A stretch of DNA of 24,998 bases from Pelargonium nanum (GCA_036897485.1 JAYMTF010001248.1:1-24998); one strand, 5' to 3'. Shown: positions 1-12,260, numbered from the stretch's first letter. Program-made: numbers and translations. Notes: generated by a model from the letters alone, not told the origin.

Positions 1-590
1 TTCTAAACGTTCTATGAGGGATCAATTAGGTTTAGCACAGATTGGGACTTGCACTCGCCTCGAGAGAGAGTCTGCATAGCTCGCGTAGAATCACTTGCAC
101 ATTCCTAATTCATGCATGTAAACCCTAAACCTTGATGCAATTGGTGAACTCCGAATTCTTACATTGCTTTCTATTGATATTGATTGTTTCTCATCTATTT
201 TCTTACTTGTTTTAGTTAATTATACAATAAAATTTACCTCAACCAAAATTGTTTATTCGAACCACTTGAGTTTTTTCTATTTCTGATAATTGATTTTTTC
301 TTCCCTGTGCATACGACACTCGTACTTACTTTTCTATATTATTTGACGACCCGCTTGATTCGGTCAACCTCAGTAATGTAATGATCACTCTCTATATAGC
401 TTTGTCTCCTACATCGCAAAAATATCAGTGTGAAAAAAATTATCTAATCTTTCCAAATTTGTCCTTTTAAAATGTAAATAAATAGTAGAACCCAACGCTC
501 CTCACTCTTTTTCAGTCATCAACCGTACTGTATTTGTCTTCTTCTCCATTCTCGCCGTCCGGTCCGTTGCAGCTTATTTTGAACATTTTC
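1..590. other. Upstream region of the RDR gene, with possible LTR-retroelement remnant
   Basis: No gene is visible here. Positions about 1-370 are AT-rich and include a phrase at about 304-330 (CCCTGTGCATACGACACTCG and following bases). It resembles the 'CCCTGTGGATACGAC..CTTAC' phrase I associate with degenerate plant LTR retrotransposons, so an old remnant is possible but unproven. The part next to the gene (about 370-590) is a pyrimidine-rich leader, as expected for a promoter and 5' UTR. I see no other recognisable element. Confidence 0.35.
391..400 (+). promoter_or_regulatory. Candidate TATA box of the RDR gene
   Basis: TCTATATAGC lies about 190 bases before the proposed ATG at 591. Transcription starting about 30 bases downstream would give a 5' UTR of roughly 160 bases. 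This rests on motif and distance only. Confidence 0.35.
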
Positions 591-3500
591 ATGGCTCACT
601 CTTCTTCTCTGCTCCCGCTCCCTCAATCCGTTGAGCAACTTCTCCAGAGCCTCTGTACGAAGCTCGACCAGGTAGCCGACGTCAATGCGAGGCGGGAACT
701 TGCTGCCGTCGGCGAAGAAGCTGCTCTCCTAGTTCTGCAGAAGATCGCAGCCGTAAAAGGTCGTATAAATAACCTAAGCGCCTACATTGCGCGCATGACG
801 AAACCATCTCACTGCTCCCTTACTCCCTCCCCTCAGAAAAAGCTTTGTTTCGGTCTTGGTGTCACCGGCGACCGAAGCCCCTCCTCCTCCGCTCGTCGAG
901 TTCTTCTCTATCCCCCAGGTATAATATCCATACATTAACAAAACAATCACTGAAGAAATGGCAATTCTCGCTATTTTTTTTTTGAAATGAGAATGGGAGT
1001 GAGATTCCAGTTCTTGATTCCGATTCCTGAACAAAAATTCGTAAATAAGTGTTAACGAGGCTTTATACTTGTGGATTGTGAATTTTTTCAGTGCATGGTT
1101 TTTGTTTGCTTAAGATCTTGTCACTTTTGTGTGCACAGCTGATGCTAGCTCCTATTCTCCAGTCTCTAATGGTTCAAACCTTCAAAGCACGCGAAGATTT
1201 AGTCCCCAATTGGAAGCCTTGGGAAAACTTGAGTTCAGGAAGGCCTTCCTGATATTAAATTACCTTGGGGAGTAAGTTTCCTTGCTACTTCAGTCTCTAA
1301 TGGTTACTTTACTTACTTGTTTTATTTTAGTATTAGGCTTTTATTCTTTTGTCTGGCAGTCGGAAGCTGGAGGAAGCTATATCCGCTGATGATATTCGGC
1401 GGTGGGAGAATTTGTCCATGCATCAGTTTGAGTTGAAGGTTTGGGGCGCATTGGGTAATGGGCTGGGAACAAATCATATTAAGGAAGAAGACAGAGCAAG
1501 GGTAGATGTCCATTTCCTATTGCTGTTGATCTCATCTAGTTAACTGATCTAATTTCTTTGTGCATGAGATGTTTACTTGTATGAATTTAAGTCCCTGTCT
1601 TTTCTTTACTTAAAAAATGTGAAGTGTGCCATTAGTGATTTGATTGGGTATCACTGAATGAGAAATTATTGTGGATATGTATCAGTTGGTACTCTTGAGA
1701 ACTATGCAGTCTTATGCAAAGATTGGGTTATTTGCAGTTGTACTTGAATAACCTGGCATTTCATATCGCCACCAAATTAAAGTGTCACTGTGATTAGAGG
1801 TTTTTTAGCAGTAATTTGTCTTGTCAGAAATTTGATGAGTTTGTTCTGCTTTAATAGTTGGTTGATCACCTACATTGTGTTGTGTTAAAAAATTCTCACC
1901 TTTGTTTAAATTATATATATATATTTGCAGTATCTTGAATGGGACTCTGGAAAAACACACCTATATCATTGCCATGTTTCTACAGATGGAAGTTTCAGGT
2001 TCAAGGTCAGTATGTTTTCTTAATGATATGGTCTCATATGCTACTCGTGTTGTTGAAGTGGTGACTTTAGTCCCACATTGATAAAATATAAGATAAAAAG
2101 GCTACCTATAATGGGGAAAGGGAAACCCTACTAACAAGGTTACCTTTTACTCTTTTAGTAGTGGAAGCCTAACCATCATGCGTAGCCCAATAATGAAATC
2201 TTGCAGTTTTCAATATCATTGATGCTTATTGTCTAATCAATCAAGACTTGTAGAAGTTAATCTTAATTTGCTATCACCACATCTTATTCACTTTTAACTC
2301 AAGTCTCCATCACTGAACAAAAAAGATTAATATCTTGTTTAAGATGCTCAATTGTCTTATCTATGTCGTAGAGAACCATCAAGGCTCTTGTATAATCTTG
2401 GTGGGACAGGCATGTTTCAGTACTATCTTGTGACATTAAGTAACCTATCAACTGCATATACTGTACTATGATTATATCTTTCACTTCATTGCTATTTTAT
2501 ATCTCAAGTAGATTTTATGTTAATATTTAATGGTTCTCTTCAATTTAGGGCCCTTACTTAGACAAGACAAGAACTCACCTCCAAAGAGTGTTAGGAGATG
2601 AAAATGTTTTGCTTGTCAAGTTTGAAGATGCTGCATCTGACAGGAGTGATTTGGTGGACAAAACCGGTAATCGCAACACTTTGTACAGCATGATTGCGAA
2701 AGAAGGAATAGTTGTTGCTTTGCGCCATTATCGTTTTTTTGGTTAGTATTTCTTGCTAATGGTCTTAGTCCAACAAATTTTGAATTTGAAATTTTGCTGT
2801 TCATCTCTGGATTGGCAAACTACTGCATAATTATAACATATATAGTCTGACATGTTTGCCATCTTTTGATGTGCTGTTATTTGAGTCCCTTCTTTTCACT
2901 TGGATAACCATGTGCGTTATGAAATTATATGGTTTTGGAGTTTATCTGCTTGAGAGGATTAGCTATGTAGATAACATGTAAGGTAGTGCTTCTATCATTA
3001 CTTTTGGTGCTCATCACATATCCACTTCTTTGTTGCCTCACTTACATAGAGTCTTCCATAGTTCTGGAGGATACTCCTTTCCCGCCCCCCATTCCTCAAT
3101 CCTAAGGAAGGTGGATTCATGCAATAGCATGCTGTTTTTCTTTACTAATAGGTTATCCTCGCCTAATTTACTATTGAAGCCATATTTGCTGCAGCTGATT
3201 CATAGATTCGTATTTCTATGTGCTTCACTATGTCACACTGTCAATAAACCTAGCTTGATTTTTGCCTATGTTAATTTGGCTATTGATCAGTGTTTAAAGA
3301 TGGAGGCAAAGAAAGGAAGAAAAGTCTAACTTCATCTTCAGTCAAGTGCTATTTCGTACGCATGGAGTCGGACGCAACCTATGATGCAAATAGAGATTAT
3401 ATTTTACATGGCAAAACAGTACCTGAAGCAAGACGTCTGTTTATGCACGCTCATACTGTTTCCAGTGTGGCCAAATATATGGCTAGGTAGGTCTTGGTAG

Positions 3501-6500
3501 GAATTTCTTTTTCAGAGCCATAAATTTGAAACTTTCAACGAGGATGTTAAAGTAATGTTCATTGATGGGAATCCAGATTTTTGCTCATACTGTCAAAAAC
3601 AATTAAGTCAGGAGTTGATCTAGCTTCTGTGCATATTCAAACAATTGAGGATATCAATTGTGAGGTATAATCTCGTGTCATTTTCGCTACAGCTCCTTTT
3701 GCAACGTTTGGTATAGTAATTTTTTTGTTTCTTTAAGTATATTTTTGGATCCAGTTTTCGTTGCAACTAGAAACATTTATCCTATTCACAGGATGAAGAT
3801 GGGAATGCTGTTCTTGGTAAAGATAGGAAGCCTCTCATACATACGGATGGGACTGGTTTCATTTCTGAGGATTTAGCTCTTGAGTGTGCAAAGAGTCTTC
3901 ATAGAGAGTCTGCGGGCAACAAAAGATTTGAGGTTGGTGGTGATTTCTGCAAGACTTATGTAACTCAAATAAATGTCCTTGAAGTATTATATTCATGTGT
4001 TAGCTCATAATTGTCATCACTGTTGAGTTATTAACTATCTTCTTATCTTCTTTAAGCATGATACCTTTTATTTATTTGTCTGTTTTTGTAAAGAGAAATT
4101 CTGATCTTGGTGCGATTGCGGAGCTTATTTCAGCTATAGAACAGCCAGACTCGTACAGTGGGGAAACTGTATGTGCATTTAATGGTTATTGGTGTTTAAT
4201 CTTCCTTTTAGAAGTTTATGAAACTATTCTTCTATGCTCTAAAACTTATCTCCGTTTTCTTTTCTAGCCTTTGCTGGTCCAATGTCGTCTCTTTAACAAC
4301 GGTCTTGCTGTCAAGGGGACTGTTCTTGTTAATAAGAAGGTAAGACATGTCATTTCCTTGTATTTTAAAGGAAAAACAATAAGTTAGTGATCTGTCTAAT
4401 TCATACTTTTTTAGGGATCTCATTTGTTTCCAAGTTTCAGTTTTTTTTTTCTAACATTCTTAACAGAAGTTGATATATAAAACTGTCAACCAAATGACAG
4501 GTTAATATCTATGAATCATGCAAAATTAAGCTGTTTGTGATGTTTGCTGCGTAATATGTACAGGTTAATAGTACATAATTCTTAGTTATTACTTGAAGAT
4601 TAAAGTTTGCTGTATTTGTTTTTACATGTAATATGTACTTCTATTAAGGTTCTTAGTGATAATTTTAGATTACTGGGTTCACATTTCTTCATCTGCAGCT
4701 TTATTATATAGGAGGTGTCTCATTTGGCCCCAAATTTTGTAGCTTTCTCATAGGACAATCCAAGTTCGTCCGTCAATGATTAAAGTTGAGATAGATCCAG
4801 AACTTTCAAATACCCAAACAGTTAACTCGCTGGAGATAAATGGAACCAGGTATCTTTCACCCCCAATGATTTTTGTGTGCCTTTTATGCTCTGTTTGCAG
4901 TTAAGGTAGAATCTTATAATCTTCTATACTTTATGGACCCCTGGTATTAAGTTATCAATTTACTTAAATATGGTTCTCGTTCAAAATTGGTCAATAACCC
5001 ATTCCTTGTGGGTTTAAAGTGAAGAAAATTTTGTAGACTGACTAACAAAATTTCATGAAAGATTCAGCCGAAGCTTTGTTGGAATCATATATTCATGTAA
5101 ACTGCTTAATTATAATTTGTTCACCCACCAGAGTCTGGAAGTGCACAAAAAATGGAATTTCGACATATTTATCTAATCTCTATCTCAAAATCAATCATAA
5201 TTTCAAGTGCCTAATGGACATTTTGTATGCCCAGAGAGGGGTATGTTAGACGTTGTTAGTGAGATGAAGATTGGTTTTCCATATATCCAGAGTTTAGGAG
5301 TGCACAGAAAATGGAAATTTTGCATATATTCCCTCTCACAAAATCAATCAAGATTATATAAATATGTCTAAAAAGGAAACTAGTAACTGAAGCTTTTGAT
5401 TCCTGAATCTGATTGGAGAGAGGGAGAATAGGGATGTGCAGACATGAGACAGCAATGACAATTTGCAGCTATTTGGTGGCAAATGGAAATAATAACCTTT
5501 CTCTTCCTTTTTTTCCTATATATCAATTTATTTGAATTTAATAGTGAAAGTGAAATGAGGCCTGTACTTTTGTGCTATGGAGCTATTAGTGATGGCCGGA
5601 AATGGGTTTCGTAGATTCTTGGTAGGTTTATCTTTAGTTTCCTAATGAATTTCTCTAGTAGACATTGCAGTCTGCCAACAGGTCACTGTAACTGAAGATA
5701 ATGGACTTATTTACATTTGTCAAAACTCAAAAGTTGTGGAGAAACTTGGCACATGAAAAATATACTTATAGTTATCAACAGTTTTGTCTTAATGATAAGA
5801 AATTTACTATATTATGAATAGTAGACTATTCTTGTGATGCTACTAGTTTTCATGACAAGAGGTGTCTATGTAATTGAGTTAGATACCCTGCCAGTGTTAG
5901 TAGGTTTGTTTTATAAGGTGTTTTCCAACTTAAGTTTATGTTTGCAGCAATCAGCCAAAGAGGGCTTATCTGTCAAAGAATTTAATTGCTCTTTTAAGTT
6001 ATGGAGGGGTTCCAAATAAGTTCTTTCTGGATGTACTAGAGACTGCTCTGAATGATGCCAATGGTGCTTTTTCAAAAAAGCTTGCGGCACTAAGAGGTAC
6101 TTGATAAAAGCTTACAACTGTTAGGCACTCACTTGCCATAGATATGTTTTACTTTTTCCCCTGTATTTTTGCAATAGGTTTTTTTCCTCATAGTTATATT
6201 ACCAATTACAGTAATTTCAAATATCTTTCTGGAATACCCAAGAAAGTAATTCATAGATCAATAATGATCTCTCAACTATCATTTTTTTTACTCCCATCAA
6301 TTTGTTATTCTAACTTTTAAATTGATTTCCTTGAACTGCTTTGGGTTCACATGCAGTTTGCCTTAAGTATGGTGAAATGGATGATTTCAATGCGGCAAAT
6401 ATGATTTTATCTGGTATGCCTCTTAATGAAACCTATTTGCATCATCATCTGGCTAAGCTGTTGAAGGAGGGAATGAAAAGTCTTAAAGGAGGAAAGCTCC

Positions 6501-8662
6501 ATGTACCTGAATGTCACTATCTAATGGGTACAACTGATCCAACCGGAATTCTTGAAAGGGGTCAAGTTTGCATTATTCTGTATGTACAGTTTGTATTTTA
6601 TCTTCTATTATATAGTTCATTATTAAACAAGGAGTAATCCATTGTCATAGTGCGGGGAAATATTTCATAGTCTATTTTCTGTAGGCCATGTTAATTTTGG
6701 AACATAGTCTATAGGTATACTCCACACAGACTTTTGAACCTCATAGATACTGTGCCAAGTAGAAGCAGTTTGCATATGCAATTAACCAAAACAAATATGG
6801 TAGCTTTAAAATGTAAACGGAAGGGAGAAAATGATTTGGTGCTGTGTTTGGAATAAGATATGTGCACATCTTGTCTATATGTTAGTTTGATTATTTTGCT
6901 TATTTACTTGAGTTTTGAACACAACTTTATTTTCATCTGATTTTTTTTTTAACTAAAAGTTTTCTGCTTGCTTTTGTGCCAATTAAAAGCAGTAATGGCA
7001 TTCCTTAAATGAAGATTAGCGAAACACAATATCAGAGAATTTTAGGCAAATATATCTATTTGGACATCAATGCTCAAATGATTTTGGAGATGTCTAATTC
7101 TTAAGTAGATTCTTATTGTAGACTTATAAAGTGATATGTGGATTGAATTCTTGTTAAGCTTCTATAAGTTCAGATTTTAAATGCTTTCTCCATATGCATG
7201 GATTATTCAGTATAAACCTTTTGTGTGATCACTGTTAAATTTCAATATTGGGCTTCATACAAAGGCTTGGGATTACTACTAAAATGTCAACCTTGTTAGT
7301 AGGGTTTGACTTTCACCGTAGCTTATTCAGTTTATATTTTTTCAATGTAGGATTTTTCATCGCCACTTTCAACAAGTACATTAATTCAAAACTGCTTATG
7401 TTTTTGCCATTATTGATAATTTAATCTCTAGCAGTCTTAATGAAAATATGTAAGGTTGTTCTTGTGTTTCTTTGTTCCCAATTTTTTCTGTCTCTCAAAC
7501 GTGATATGCAGAGAACATGGACAAATTCAAGGACCGGTTTTAGTGTACCGCAATCCTGGTTTACACTTTGGTGACATTCATGTTTTAGAGGCTACCTATG
7601 TGAAAGAATTGGAATCTGTTGTTGGAAATGCAAAATATGCTATATTCTTTCCTTGTAAAGGCAATCGTTCACTTGGGGATGAAATAGCAGGGGGTGATTT
7701 TGATGGTGACATGTATTGGGTATCAAAAAACCCACAGGTTTGCATTTCATTCACTTTACTTTCTGTATCTTTCTTGTTCCACATGCATTTTTAATTACCT
7801 TATTTTTTCATTAGTTCCTCTTTAGTTCTATTAGTTTGGTCTTATGGTCTATTTTTATAAGATATGCACTCTTAAATACTGATAGTTCTATTAGTTCTAT
7901 TAGTTTGGCAATCGTCCTGAGTTGCTTCTTCCTACACTCCATTATTTGCTCTCTTTTCAATGATGGTTTCTCATCTTTCTCAATGTCCATGTTGTTTCTG
8001 TAAGCTTAAATATTTAACTATTCATGGCTTAATCTTTTGCTGTAGTTCACAAATGCAATATGTTCTATCTTTAGAGAGATTTTGTTCTGTACTAACAGTG
8101 GTAGTTTTTTCCAATATAATATTGTTTCTCTTGGCCACCTATTTTCCACACTGAATTTGAAATTGTGTCTGGGCAATAATTTAGATAGCTTAAGGTCAAG
8201 CACATCTTAAATTCATTGTCTAATTATGATGGATATTTTTGTTACTTGTTCCAAAATTGAGCAGCACTCTCTATTCTATGTATTCAGCTTTTGCAATATT
8301 ATGTGGCAAGTAAGCCCTGGGAATCTGAATCTTCTATACCTGATGTTCAAAGTAAAAGGCCGAGTGAATTTTCAGCTGAGGAATTGGAGGATGAGCTCTT
8401 TAAGCTATTCTTGACAACTAGGTTTCAGCCAAGGTATTTACTGAACCTTGTACAGTTGTACATCTAATCATTTTCATTTTCAATTTGGTGTTTACGTTGT
8501 ATATATCTCGTGGATTGGTGCTTTATGCCATATCTATGACTTCCAATTCTTCCCGTTCAGCCTCATTATTAGCTTAAGTTGCAGTGGAGTGTTTATTTAA
8601 CGCACTGATTGAGATGAGGCTGGATTCTGTCTCGCAAGGTGGTCTGACTTATTAGTGATGCA

Positions 8663-8710
<48 letters not shown>

Positions 8711-10191
8711 GTGTTAAATTATATACTTCTACCATAGAAGTTAATGTTTTACTCATTCTCTGAGATCATGATTCTTGTATTTGAAGTGTTTTTTGGTAAT
8801 TTCAGTTACACTGTGGGTGTGGCCGCTGATAGCTGGCTGGCACTGATGGATCGGCTTCTAACACTTGGAGATGATTGTGCTGAAGAGAAAGTGAGAGTGA
8901 GGCAAAATATCCTTCAGTTGATTGACATATACTATGATGCTTTGGATGCACCCAAAAAGGGAATAAAGGTTCTCTCTGAAATTGGTTAATTTAGTTTCCA
9001 AGACTTTTGGTACATGATATAGCATGGTTTCATTTTCGTTAATTTCCATACGGTGACAAAATGAGGCTAAGAAAATTAGTTTCCGTGAAGAAGTAAATTG
9101 GTTTGGGCTTGCTGAAAATTGTTTCCATTACCTAGTCTTCTGAAGTTTGAGGCGTTGCTTGCACTGTTATATAAGAATGGGAACTGGAGTTCAAAATCTA
9201 TGAGTAGTATAATAGCATATGACTCCTATGCATGCGTTCTTGCTTGTCCGGTGTATTTCTCTGATCGATTGGTGATAACGATAAGATACAATGGATGGCA
9301 TGAACCCTTGAACAGAGATAACTTTAGAAACATGATACATCCTATTTGGCAGAAGCTGTGATGGCAATATGTGCCTGATTTATTTGCATGAATATACTAA
9401 CTTTTATAATCTAAGAATGCTTATAACATCTTTTGTGCTGCTTAACAGATTGATGTTCCGAAAGAACTGAGGCCAGAAAGGTTTCCACATTACATGGGAA
9501 GGGAAAATTCTTTCAATTCTTCATCAATATTGGGTTTGATTTATGATACAGTGGATTCTTATGAGTTGAAGGGTCTTCCAATGGGAGGTGAGAATTATTC
9601 TCTTTACAAGTTTTAATATTCAACCTGTTTCACAACTAGTTGAGCGGAACCTGGAACACAACGGCGACTGAGTTTTAACATGAACCTTCATTTTTCTGTT
9701 TTGAAGTTACAAAACTACCAGTTTTTGATGTTGACCTCCCTGATAGCTTCATAACAAAATGGAAAGGGCTGTACAATTCGTACCGGCAGGAAATGGCGGC
9801 AGCTATGAGAAGTGGGGATAGCAAAGATGAATGTGCCGGAGAAGTCATCAAAAGATACAAGAATGTGATTGTCACTTCCTCAATTTTGCTGTCTTAATTC
9901 TCATGTTAACTGAGCTTTCGGCGTCTTTTTCTCACACTCTTTGTTTCGATGTAGATGTTATACAATGCTGATGAATTCATAGAGAGCAAGAAAGATGAGG
10001 ATGAGGTATTTAAGGAGGCCATTGCTATATACCAAGTGTGCTATGATTATGCAAGGAGCCAAGGAAGTGCCAAATATTGCCATTTTCCATGGAAAGTTGC
10101 AGGTTCTGCTCTGTGTAAGTATTATGTTACTACACAATGTAAAATTCCCTTGTTCTGCAACCCATCTATTCTCAAGGAGCTTTTTGGCTAA
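591..10191 (+). CDS. RDR3/4/5: RNA-dependent RNA polymerase, gamma clade (RDR3/4/5 type), 996 aa, 19 exons
   Basis: This family copies RNA templates into complementary RNA. Exons: 591-918, 1139-1271, 1360-1501, 1931-2005, 2549-2741, 3291-3486, 3577-3664, 3792-3932, 4094-4168, 4268-4339, 4743-4849, 5948-6096, 6357-6579, 7512-7737, 8288-8433, 8806-8968, 9449-9587, 9707-9864, 9955-10191. All introns are GT-AG, phases add up to 2991 nt, and no stop interrupts the frame. RdRP-family signatures are DGTGFIS (residues 404-410), [12 protein letters not shown] (486-497), [18 protein letters not shown] in exon 12, and the metal-binding site [10 protein letters not shown] with DFDGD at 703-707. RDR1, 2 and 6 carry DLDGD; the Phe variant marks the RDR3/4/5 clade. 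The length is close to my recollection of the Arabidopsis members (somewhat under 1000 aa). The start is the ATG at 591; the open frame extends upstream only through a TTG. Exons 9 and 11 have the least certain acceptors (4094 and 4743), chosen by phase. The biological role of this clade is poorly known. Confidence 0.92.
2059..2199 (+). repeat. Dispersed repeat, copy 1, in RDR intron 4
   Basis: About 140 bases, from GTGGTGACTTTAGTCCCACA to CCCAATAATGAAAT. It is similar, in reverse complement, to 7238-7366 in intron 13 of the same gene. The best shared block is 19 bases (AAACCCTACTAACAAGGTT, 2123-2141). AGTCCCACATTG at 2069-2080 looks like the upstream element of plant snRNA promoters, but no snRNA body follows. 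It is probably a small mobile-element fragment. Confidence 0.5.
5128..5353 (+). repeat. Diverged local duplication in RDR intron 11
   Basis: Two related stretches, 5128-5199 and 5287-5353, each begin CCAGAGT, continue with AGTGCACA(A/G)AAAATGGAA, and end near AAATCAATCA. The offset is about 159 bases. The surrounding intron (4850-5947) is otherwise featureless AT-rich sequence. Confidence 0.6.
7238..7366 (-). repeat. Dispersed repeat, copy 2, in RDR intron 13
   Basis: This is the inverted partner of 2059-2199. In reverse complement it reads TCCTACATTGAAAAAATATA, then the 19-base core AAACCCTACTAACAAGGTT (complement of 7289-7307), then GAAGCCCAATATTGAAATTT. The rest of intron 13 (6580-7511) shows nothing recognisable. 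Confidence 0.5.
8669..8706 (+). repeat. (CT)19 microsatellite in RDR intron 15
   Basis: A perfect run of 19 CT units, 38 bases, about 100 bases before the exon 16 acceptor at 8805/8806. Runs like this usually vary in length between individuals. Confidence 0.97.
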
Positions 10192-10243
10192 ATGGGATAT
10201 GTATAATCAACTCCAATAACTTGGACTCACTACTCTTATTGTA

Positions 10244-10444
10244 GTGTTAGTTATCTATCAATTATCAGCCGTATTGTTGAAGTGTTAGTTATCCATCAAT
10301 TATTAACCGTATCTCTTAAGCTTATCTACATTGTTGTCAATAGTATTAGAGTTCGACTCTTATTCAGCTCGAATAACAATCATCCATCAGTGATCAATAG
10401 TATCACCGTAATAAGTTTTTCTTAACGTATCATTGTAATAAGTT
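10244..10444 (+). repeat. Short imperfect tandem repeats downstream of RDR
   Basis: A 31-base unit (GTGTTAGTTATCYATCAATT followed by ATYARCCGTAT) occurs at 10244-10274 and 10282-10312. A second unit, GTATCAYYGTAATAAGTT, occurs at about 10400-10416 and 10427-10444. These are diverged short duplications of unknown origin. Confidence 0.7.
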
Positions 10445-10694
10445 AGTATCTTTTAAATTTGTTACAACACTTTTACATAGTCACAAAAGTATACAACGTT
10501 AATTACAAACACTCGGAGGGAATATTTTATCAATGAATGTTGAATAGCAAAAGACAAACTCCAACAGATTGAAAGGAGATGGTGGCTTCCGTACTTAACA
10601 GTAGCGGATTACTTGCTAAAATATATAACATAAATTGGAAAAAAAGTGGTCGTTTTCACTCTAAGAGTGTATTGTTATTAGGGCAACAACAAGA

Positions 10695-10752
10695 GCGGCT
10701 AGGGTTTAGGAGTGCGGCGGCTAGAGTTTGGGATTGCGGCGGCTAGGGCTAC
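10695..10752 (-). repeat. GC-rich tandem repeat with telo-box-like AAACCCTAGCCGC
   Basis: Three imperfect units of about 20 bases: GCGGCTAGGGTTTAGGAGT (10695-10713), GCGGCGGCTAGAGTTTGGGATT (10714-10735, two blocks) and GCGGCGGCTAGGGCT (10736-10750). On the minus strand they read AAACCCTAGCCGC-like. The patch to about 10935 is clearly more GC-rich than its surroundings. An open frame of 68 codons crosses it on the minus strand, but its product matches nothing I know. Confidence 0.6.
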
Positions 10753-12250
10753 AAGGTCGGCGATCTCTTTCTCCTCTCCAATCGGCAAATTCTCCTTCTG
10801 CTACATCTAGTACGTGAGTGAACCAGTAGGCGGGAGTCAAAGCAGATAGGTTGCGGCGATAATGACAGTTAATTAATGTGCAGGTGACTATGGTTGTTTC
10901 CTCTCTGACGGAAACCGACGTGGCCATGGTTTGAGTCTTTATGACATCATGTCTACGTTAGCTTAAGTGGTTTATGTTTACTTTTCGTTTATTAGGTTTA
11001 AGGTGGTTACGGTTATTTTCTGCTTTATTATTTATTTGTCTAGTTGAATTTGAATTAGTTTTGAGTTTTTCTTCGCCAAAATTTGTAGTTGCCTTTAGAA
11101 TTAATGGAAGATTCATGATTCCCCTAAAAAAAACAATAGCGGGGGATTTCATTTGAAAAAATTGCTTAATTTAGCATAAGTGTTCTATTTTTTCATCACT
11201 TATGAACTGTTGTGTCAAGATTTCGAACCACAGTTCCAGATTAACTACTAATTTACATTAAGTAAATAATTTTTGTATACAGAAAAATATTAGTTGTAGG
11301 ATTAGGGTAGGCCGCTCTTGGAGCAATTGACAGATTGCAGTACGAATTTCCAAATGTCCACTTTATACTAAAGACATATGCCAATTCATATTCTACCATA
11401 TTATTTTACACTCATTTTTATAAATAAATTGTAGCATATACGAAATAATTTATACACAAACAACCCAAAAAAAAAAGAGAGGAGCCACCTCTGACCTTCG
11501 GCACAGTGTTTCTTGAAGGAATGCCTAACGAGGACAAAATAATAACAATAATAATCATTTGATTATTATAATAAATTTAATTATGTTTGGAATCGTCATT
11601 ATTATGAAAAATCATTCGCAATAAATTTTTAGTCTTTTTATCCACTATCTATCCACTATGATGTTTTCTCATATATTTTAATTAAAATACCTTTTTTAAA
11701 AAAAGCATATCCATGGCGGCTCAAGACATCTATTTCCTCGTAAGATATTTTTATTAGGAACAATGAAGAGGTTTATTGAGTTGGTGGCTTGGTGCAAGGG
11801 ACTAATGCGCCATCTGTTGATCATGACTGATCCAGAAGTTTTGTCTTGTGGGGACAACGTACACTATTAAAACTTGTATTAATTTACTATACAGAAATTC
11901 AAAAGAATAAAATTTTAATTGACAAATATGATCAAACATACCAATCTTTCAACGAGTATCTTCTTGATTACCATAATAATTTGGTTAAATACGGACTCAA
12001 AAATAAAATCATTAATTAATTGTGTGATGTTCATCAGTTCCTGCATGTTTCCATCTTTAACTTCAATCAACAGAGTTGAAATGAAAATGACTCATTAAAT
12101 GTATTTTCTTTCTTTCCAGCACTACTCTCCTTCCTAACTTTCATTTTCAAATAAATAAGAAGCAGAGTGAGTCTTTTTTAAATTTGATTTGACTTTTGTT
12201 TTATTAAAGCATCACAAGGCGCGCACTACTAGCAATTCCATTTCTTCTAC

Positions 12251-12260
12251 TATATATAGA
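12251..12260 (+). promoter_or_regulatory. TATA box of the NADP-malic enzyme gene
   Basis: TATATATAGA sits about 100 bases before the ATG at 12353, which predicts transcription start near 12285 and a short leader. The leader carries a perfect GA run at about 12314-12329, common in plant 5' UTRs. Confidence 0.6.

Larger units (their letters stand above)
10192..12250. other. Intergenic region between RDR and NADP-malic enzyme
   Basis: About 2 kb with no supported gene. The first part should hold the RDR 3' UTR and poly(A) site; no single clear signal stands out. Small tandem repeats lie at 10244-10444 and a GC-rich patch at about 10692-10935 (listed separately). From about 11000 to 12200 it is AT-rich, without recognisable elements, and grades into the malic enzyme promoter. 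Confidence 0.6.

Noticed and set aside
774-1034. 86-codon minus-strand open frame with a hydrophobic stretch
   Set aside because: It is antisense to RDR exon 1 and intron 1, with no promoter or family similarity.
2069-2095. snRNA gene promoter in RDR intron 4
   Set aside because: The AGTCCCACATTG to TATA-like spacing is too short, and no U1-U6 RNA sequence follows. Kept only as a repeat with a similar motif.
3030-3329. 99-codon open frame on the + strand
   Set aside because: It lies mostly in RDR intron 5, and only its end overlaps exon 6 in a different frame. The product has low complexity and no family features.
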